DNA of 64,000 nucleotides from JAFGPS01 sp964628465. GTDB taxonomy: Bacteria; Planctomycetota; Phycisphaerae; Sedimentisphaerales; Anaerobacaceae. Numbering within the stretch: position 1 is the stretch's first letter; every line of letters starts with the position of its first letter. Under the pieces are notes generated by a model. That model ran no database searches. It was not told the DNA's origin and saw nothing but the letters and a program-made list of their open reading frames with translations. Positions 58,847 to 64,000 of the stretch are shown here, in pieces. The translations under genes and the position numbers were made by a program. The stretch lies in the NCBI GenBank assembly GCA_964628465.1, contig CAZVOA010000015.1:13168-77167 (forward strand), read 5' to 3'.

Positions 58847-60205
58847 ATGAAGCCGGACTTGCCAATTATGCCGCAATTGTGTAGTATTACATCTTATATG
58901 AATGAAAATTATGATTTTAAAAAATTCGGGGCCGATAAAATCGCTTTTCTCGGCCTGTTTATCTTTAGTGTTTTAATTGCCAATTTTTTAGTTTCAATTA
59001 ATTCAAAAATTGATTTTTCAAAACCTATCGAACTGGCTCATACAGGCCTGTCGGTTTCTATTCCAACCGGGAAATACTGGAGCAATACTAAACAATGGGA
59101 ATATAATGAAGCGGATCAAACCTTTGTCCTCGAAACATCCTTAAATTTAGGAAATCCCTCGAATAATGCCAGCGTAACGTGCAAATATTATTCTGATTCG
59201 CGGCAAAACATGGTGATGGCAAATTCTATTCAGCAGCAGATTCCTGATTCAAATAACGCCGCTGTGGAAACTAAACTCATAGAAAAAGGCAATATAAAGA
59301 TACACTGGGTATGTATAAACAATCCGGTTACTATTTTGCTGGCGAATGCAGAATTGCCCAACAATCGCACAATGACGATTTATATATTCGAAGCGTCAGC
59401 CATATCGGAAATTGCCGAAAAGATATTTAATGAAATGGTAGAGTCGCTGAGTTTGAATGAAGAAAACCCCGTGCAGGCCGGTGCGGACTTTGTAGCTGAA
59501 ATGAAAAGCAGGGGAATTGACTCTCTGATAAACAGTTCCAATATGCAATCATGTTTCTTTAGAAAAGATTCCGCGAATAACAATATTGGTTATACTATAG
59601 ATATTCTCGGTTTTTCAAACGGTGATGACGATTTTACTATCAGGGGCGCGTCGGATATGTTTTTGAGCGGACGCAATCCTCTGGAACAAAAATCTCTGTT
59701 TAGTTGTGATAAAGGTCTTACTAACTTCATATGGAAGAGCCGTATAAATACAAGAAACAGGCAGATGGAAGTAACAATGACTCTTGACGAATCGGGGACA
59801 ATTACCGTCGTTAATGAGAATTCCGGCCAATCCATACAATATTTGAATTGTAAGAATGTTGTCCCGAACATTCTTCTTGAATCGTTTATCATACCGGCTA
59901 TTGAACACGGTATTAGCAACATAGTTATAGACTTAATTGACAGCAGCGGCAGTATTTCACCGACGCTGTTTTTTTTGAAACGCGCCGAAAACTCTGATGA
60001 AGGTTATTCTTATATTGTCACGCTTAAATCCATTGATGAAAGTGATTCAGAATCGTTTTATTTAGACGAAAACAACCGGGTAATAAAATCCGACGGAAAT
60101 TATATACTCGAAAGAACCGACATAGAGACAATAGAAAAAGAGTTCCCCGGCATGACCGATTACATCAAAGAGCAAATGAGACTCCTAAATCCCAACGCCA
60201 TATAA
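58847..60205 (+). CDS. Unknown single-helix membrane protein, 452 residues
   Basis: Residues 32-50 (IAFLGLFIFSVLIANFLVSI) form one membrane helix; the remaining 400 residues are likely outside the cytoplasm or form a membrane-facing domain. Segments such as LAHTGLSVSIPTGKYWSNTK, a Ser/Asn-rich core and DNAAVETKLIEKG-like loops show no family I recognise. The first ATG at 58847 is used; ATGs a few codons in are possible. It is the last recognised core gene before the repeat-rich, accessory part. Confidence 0.55.
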   Translation: MKPDLPIMPQLCSITSYMNENYDFKKFGADKIAFLGLFIFSVLIANFLVSINSKIDFSKPIELAHTGLSVSIPTGKYWSNTKQWEYNEADQTFVLETSLNLGNPSNNASVTCKYYSDSRQNMVMANSIQQQIPDSNNAAVETKLIEKGNIKIHWVCINNPVTILLANAELPNNRTMTIYIFEASAISEIAEKIFNEMVESLSLNEENPVQAGADFVAEMKSRGIDSLINSSNMQSCFFRKDSANNNIGYTIDILGFSNGDDDFTIRGASDMFLSGRNPLEQKSLFSCDKGLTNFIWKSRINTRNRQMEVTMTLDESGTITVVNENSGQSIQYLNCKNVVPNILLESFIIPAIEHGISNIVIDLIDSSGSISPTLFFLKRAENSDEGYSYIVTLKSIDESDSESFYLDENNRVIKSDGNYILERTDIETIEKEFPGMTDYIKEQMRLLNPNAI

Positions 60206-60934
60206 AGCCGCAGAGATCACCGAGGACATAAAAAGTAGGGTGCGTGCCAACGCACCATTTCCATATATATTTCACGCAGAGACACAGAGCCGCAAAGAAA
60301 AAGGATAAACAAAAAAGAATCTGATAAGAATATAAACTTCCTTTTTATGCTATTCACCTGTCACGACGAGTCGTAGACACGGCGGACTATCGACTAACCA
60401 CTATTTCATTCACTATTTATATCACAAAAATATTAGTAAGATACCCCCAGATTATCCCGAATTTAGACTAAGATTTTATTATTGTCAAGATTTCTATTAA
60501 ATGCCATTGGCAGAAAATTAGAATTCAATAATGTATCGGACCCCTTATTTTTCCTGCAAATCGACACCTTAGCCGATTGGGTTGGCATTAGATATCGTGT
60601 TGATACATTTATGTAAAAAACATCATTATATTACAGATATTGGCATCTATTCAGCTATTTCACTTATAAGTATAGTAAATATTAAGATAAAATCCGTTAT
60701 TGATTGCACAATAATAACCTTAACCTGATTTGATTGAAATATTTAATAATATATAATATTCTTAAAGATGTATAAGCCAGAATAGTTCGGACTACTTAAC
60801 ATGATTATAACAACCTCTTTAATAATTTAAGAACAAATCTATCTGGCTTATTCGACATACCGATTTAGAGCAAAGGTGTGTATATTCTCAAAATTTAACT
60901 CTTGTAATTAATTCTAAAAAAGTAGGTGAGTGAA
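60206..60934. other. Repeat-bearing non-coding region before the Septu-like region
   Basis: About 729 bases without a credible gene. Near the left end is the hairpin GGTGCGT/ACGCACC (60239-60256) and ACGCAGAGACACAGAGCCGC, both recognised as recurring intergenic repeat types in environmental genomes. The rest is AT-rich and has no clear features. It probably marks the border of an accessory insertion. Confidence 0.5.
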
Positions 60935-61243
60935 ATGCGAAATTCAGGGATAATAAAAATTATGGGAAAATGGCTTTTAATGACTATATTCCGATCAATG
61001 CATACTTGGACTTATACCAAAGCAATTCTATTCTCTTTAATTGGTTCTATATTAATACCTATAAAAGGAAGGTTAAGTTATTATTTAACACGATTAGCAG
61101 AAGCGTATATTCAAAAAGTTGAAGCAAATACAGATATTATCAAAGCGAAAGCTAAAAAAGAATATGCTCATGCACGAAGAATGGAAGCAAAAATAAAAAA
61201 AATGGAATATGATATTCAACGCGAAATGAATGAAGATAAATAA
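60935..61243 (+). CDS. Small basic protein of unknown function
   Basis: A 102-residue protein; AGGTGAG precedes the ATG at 60935. A hydrophobic stretch (AILFSLIGSILIPIK) lies near residues 27-45, followed by a basic helix with EANTDIIKAKAKKEYAHARR and ending EYDIQREMNEDK. No family recognised. It faces the Septu-like operon convergently and may be part of the same accessory segment. Confidence 0.45.
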   Translation: MRNSGIIKIMGKWLLMTIFRSMHTWTYTKAILFSLIGSILIPIKGRLSYYLTRLAEAYIQKVEANTDIIKAKAKKEYAHARRMEAKIKKMEYDIQREMNEDK

Positions 61244-61307
61244 TAATCTGAGCAGGTATCAAAAACGGGGCCTGACACCTTAAATTTCCTTCAAATAAAT
61301 GTCACTA

Positions 61308-61946
61308 TTAAAACATTTGAGTTTGTTGAATTATCGTCTTAATCATAGCAGAGTATTCTTTATCAACATTGCTCATCTCTTTTAATTCATCGATCAACAA
61401 TTTTTGTAGAGGCACTTCACTAACCTTTTGTATTTTATCCATAAGATTATATACATCTTTCAATTTCCCAACTTTATAGGCAAACAGTTCTTTTCTTTTC
61501 TCGCTATCACTTAGTTCTAATATTCTTATTGAAATCTCGGCAATTTCTTCACCAGGTTTATGCATTACAAAAGGACCATAGTGAATTAGAATATTCTCTA
61601 CATCATGATAATAAGGATCTATAAATGGTTTTTCTTGATCATAGTAATTATTTTTTCGTCTGTTGCATTCAGTACAAGCAATAGTAAGGTTTGTCCATTC
61701 AAAACGACCTTCTTCCTTAAGGCTCACTGGAATTTTATGTTCAATATCTCCTGGTGTGTTATGGCCAATTTTGCTTTCACAATACACACATTTATTTGAT
61801 GTCTCTTTAAGTAGCACTTCTTTAATAGCTTTTTCTCTATATTTCGTTTTATAATAGTCGCTTCCTTCTTCAACAACTTTTTGTTTCCACTCTTCCTTTT
61901 TTTCCTTCAATAATTCAGGTTCATTAAGTTTAGATATTTTGCGCAT
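61308..61946 (-). CDS. HNH endonuclease, PtuB-like (Septu system)
   Basis: About 212 residues; GGAGG lies just before the ATG at 61946 (an upstream TTG is less likely). A zinc-bearing HNH fold is visible: NKCVYCESKIGHNTPGDIEH, then KIPVSLKEEGRFEWTNLTIA, then CTECNRRKNNYYD. The His after Glu and the Asn in TNL are the usual active residues. Its start overlaps the ATPase gene by 17 bases. In Septu, an HNH protein of this type (PtuB) cuts nucleic acid when activated by the ATPase (PtuA). Confidence 0.8.
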   Translation of the reverse strand: MRKISKLNEPELLKEKKEEWKQKVVEEGSDYYKTKYREKAIKEVLLKETSNKCVYCESKIGHNTPGDIEHKIPVSLKEEGRFEWTNLTIACTECNRRKNNYYDQEKPFIDPYYHDVENILIHYGPFVMHKPGEEIAEISIRILELSDSEKRKELFAYKVGKLKDVYNLMDKIQKVSEVPLQKLLIDELKEMSNVDKEYSAMIKTIIQQTQMF

Positions 61947-63168
61947 CTTTACCTCCAAATATATCTATATTTTTTAGAAATTGAGGATATAAACGCAATC
62001 TTTGCAATTCTTCTTTTAACTTCTCAACAGATTGGTCCGATACGCCCTCTTTCATAAGATTGTCATAAGACTCTTTTATCTTATGCTCTACCCATTTAGG
62101 TATAGTTAAAGGAACGTCAAGTATTTCTTTCAAAGTTTCATTATAATCACCTGATAACTCTGCTTGAGATAATTCCCTTGAATGTACCTTTTTATTTTCT
62201 GTAAAACCAAGAACGTAAATACGAGCATTTGGATTTGAACTAACTATGAAAGGGCTATGTGTAGAGATAATAAACTGTGCCTTTGGAAATGCTTTTTCCA
62301 AATTCGGAAGTAGTTCTCTTTGCATTGCAGGATGCAGATGATTTTCCGGTTCATCAAAAGTAACTACAAAGTTATCTTTATCTATCCCATACATTAGAAT
62401 TTGCCAAGATATTCCAATTAGCGCCCCTATACCTCCCGAAACTGCTTCTAAAGAGAAATTACCACTTTTTGTAATTAATAAAACATCTGGCATTCTAATC
62501 TCAATTCTTTCAAATCCCAAATCACTCGGTAGAAGAATTTTTAATACATCTTGGAAATTCTCAAATATATGGATAAAATCGCTATTCCCGGAAACGACTT
62601 GGTTTCCATAACCGAATACTCCAAGGGAGATAAGTGAACTTTTAATTTTTTTACCAGGATTTGGAGTGTTATCGGATTGATATAATTGAATTATAAGACT
62701 CTGATATTCTTGAAATTGTTGAGTGCTTGTTTTTGGATCTGTCGGAATATTTTCCACACGGTGGAATGAAAAAGGTTGTGTGTGGGATGGTATATAAAGA
62801 CCATTAATTTGTTTCTGATCTTGGTAAGAAATCCTATATTGTTCTTTAGCTTTTATAGGAACTTGCAATGAACATACTCCACCTGATGTGTAGTGTATCT
62901 CACCAATTTTTATTATATCAGATTTTGGCGTAAAAGAGTCGTCATATAAAGACCAAACATCTGTCCAAAATTTAGAATTGCTTTTTTTATCTCTTCTTGT
63001 TGAAATCCATTGTAAGTCCCATCCAAAATGACGAGATAGAAGATTTAATATAGTTGTTTTGCCAGATCCGTTTACGCCTGTAAGAACAGTCATAGATTTC
63101 TCAAAATTAATATCAAGCGATTTAAACTGTCGCCATTGTTCAATTGTGAGCCTTTTAAATGTTTCCAT
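61930..63168 (-). CDS. AAA ATPase, PtuA-like (Septu system)
   Basis: A 412-residue ABC/SMC-like ATPase. The Walker A is VLTGVNGSGKTTILNLLSRH (about residue 29), the signature-like region is LEAVSGGIGALIGISWQILM, the Walker B is FVVTFDEPENHLHP, and the H-loop is AQFIISTHSPFIVSS. There is no central long coiled coil, as in OLD/PtuA-type proteins. It is the first gene of a two-gene operon ending in the HNH gene, the gene order of Septu. No reverse transcriptase or msr-msd RNA is seen, so it is not a retron-Septu. The retrieval of a defence role is inference from gene pairing. Confidence 0.8.
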   Translation of the reverse strand: METFKRLTIEQWRQFKSLDINFEKSMTVLTGVNGSGKTTILNLLSRHFGWDLQWISTRRDKKSNSKFWTDVWSLYDDSFTPKSDIIKIGEIHYTSGGVCSLQVPIKAKEQYRISYQDQKQINGLYIPSHTQPFSFHRVENIPTDPKTSTQQFQEYQSLIIQLYQSDNTPNPGKKIKSSLISLGVFGYGNQVVSGNSDFIHIFENFQDVLKILLPSDLGFERIEIRMPDVLLITKSGNFSLEAVSGGIGALIGISWQILMYGIDKDNFVVTFDEPENHLHPAMQRELLPNLEKAFPKAQFIISTHSPFIVSSNPNARIYVLGFTENKKVHSRELSQAELSGDYNETLKEILDVPLTIPKWVEHKIKESYDNLMKEGVSDQSVEKLKEELQRLRLYPQFLKNIDIFGGKDAQNI

Positions 63169-64000
63169 AAATCAATCATTTCAAGAAATTCATATTTTGT
63201 TGTTTGATACTTTTATAATAGTTTTTCAATCTGCGAAATTATGGGAGTGGAAGAACTCACGCTCTCGGCTAATTTCGCCAACCTCGATATTAAAGGTTGT
63301 ATTTTATATTATTATTATCTTTTATCAAATCCATTTTTAAAATATTTCAGACACTGATTTCTCTGATTGCACAGATAAATTTCTTACTTAAAATAAATCT
63401 GCGTCAATCTGCGTTCGTCTGCGGATACTTTAACTTCTGTTTTCTTACTAATATAGGTACATCCAGGAGCTAATATGTTGACTAAAAAAGTAAAAAATAT
63501 TTTAAATTAGCCGCAAAAATGCAAAATATTCTCAAAAAAAGCCAATTTTCTTAAATTTATCCGCAGATGCCGCAGAAATACGCAGAAAAAGTCTAAAACA
63601 AACATAAATTATTAAAAATCTTTGGTTCAAATCACTTAGCGTCGTTGCGCCTCGCGGGATAATATATCTTAGTCGTTAGTTTCTAAGAGAGTCGAAATAA
63701 TTAATAATCTGCGCAAATCTGCGTAATTCTGCGGATAAAAATAGTTTAAAAGTGTAACACCCCACAGATAAATTCTAGAAAAAATAAAATAATTTTTATT
63801 GCAGGCCGGGTATGGAGTTAGCGATTTTGACTCTATGTCACAACCCTCATTTTCAGCTCAGTTTTCGTTCAAAAATGTAACACCGCGCCTATTTATAGAG
63901 GGAAGACGTTTTTTCTCTCGTTTGACAAGTTAATATTTATTGTATAGCCACAGAGCGGCTGTGTCAGAATTCAAGTATTTTTTAGAAATATTTTTGGAGT
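63169..64000. other. Repeat-rich non-coding region at the right edge
   Basis: About 832 bases after the ATPase start. It contains TCTGCG-based repeats: ATCTGCGTTCGTCTGCGGAT (about 63402-63426), ATCCGCAGATGCCGCAGAAA (about 63560-63585) and ATCTGCGTAATTCTGCGGAT (about 63717-63737). Also present is TTAGCGTCGTTGCGCCTCGC (about 63637-63656). These are recurring intergenic repeat types of environmental genomes. A possible TTGACA at 63922 may belong to a gene beyond the window. No ORF is credible. Confidence 0.5.

Noticed and set aside
63400..63740. CRISPR array
   Set aside because: The TCTGCG units are short, unevenly spaced and in both orientations; there are no 25-40-base repeats with similar-sized unique spacers and no cas genes.
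61308..64000. Retron (reverse transcriptase plus msr-msd) linked to the HNH/ATPase pair
   Set aside because: No reverse transcriptase frame exists in the window and no inverted repeat of msr-msd type could be found, so a plain Septu-like pair is the better reading.

Overview
The window looks like part of the chromosome of an AT-rich planctomycete, most likely a member of the Phycisphaerae such as the Sedimentisphaerales. The argument comes from gene content, not from a marker gene. It includes a planctomycete-style pseudopilin (N-terminal FTLIELLVVIAIISLL), a secreted protein ending in a single dockerin-like repeat, an ECF sigma factor fused to a membrane domain, a CE15-like secreted esterase, an FG-GAP secreted protein, and several carboxypeptidase-regulatory/thioredoxin-like and DUF families common in that group. 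A flagellin-FliS pair and a PilZ protein indicate motility. There is no rRNA operon to settle the taxonomy.

Layout. 0-8 kb: a truncated Cache/HAMP sensor, a lone receiver protein, a large GT-C-like membrane protein with a GT2 glycosyltransferase, a GGCT-like/GxEIE-domain fusion, and a DUF4186 protein. 8.5-10.3 kb: flagellin behind a sigma28-like promoter, then FliS and a CBS-pair protein. 10.3-14.3 kb (minus strand): cation efflux, sugar-phosphate mutase and SerA. 14.7-22.5 kb: two unknown exported proteins, a Met/Gly-rich CE15-like esterase, a TolC/HlyD pair and a DUF481 outer-membrane protein. 23-28 kb: DksA-like protein, tRNA-Lys, ClpX and a beta-class DNA methyltransferase. The 3' end of the methyltransferase gene is present three times, separated by small cargo modules (DUF2442; a nucleotidyltransferase toxin-antitoxin-like pair). 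28-37 kb: a lipoprotein, a 982-residue FG-GAP protein, and a metal-uptake operon (dockerin protein, pseudopilin, ZnuA-, ZnuC- and ZnuB-like proteins, UreH/NiCoT-like protein) behind one candidate operator-bearing promoter.

37-42.7 kb: cupin, a three-PAS histidine kinase with two overlapping single-domain response regulators, SmpB, DUF1844 and TrpC. 42.7-47.5 kb (minus strand): a TauE-like permease and an AraC/GyrI-led accessory operon. 47.5-53.3 kb: GerMN/Gmad2 protein, a DUF2089 regulator with two membrane proteins, and a membrane-anchored ECF sigma factor beside a thioredoxin-like protein lacking one active-site Cys. 53.4-58.7 kb: GlnRS, a candidate small RNA, the Psd-PssA pair that makes phosphatidylethanolamine, and a PilZ protein with a structured leader. 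58.8-64 kb: accessory DNA with a Septu-like AAA ATPase/HNH defence pair, bounded by repeat-rich non-coding DNA.

The parts most worth following up are the methyltransferase-tail islets at 25.9-27.8 kb, the Septu-like pair at 61.3-63.2 kb, the metal operon that co-carries a pseudopilin and a dockerin protein, and the GGCT-like fusion at 5.9-7.9 kb. All assignments come from reading the sequence and translations; no database search was run.
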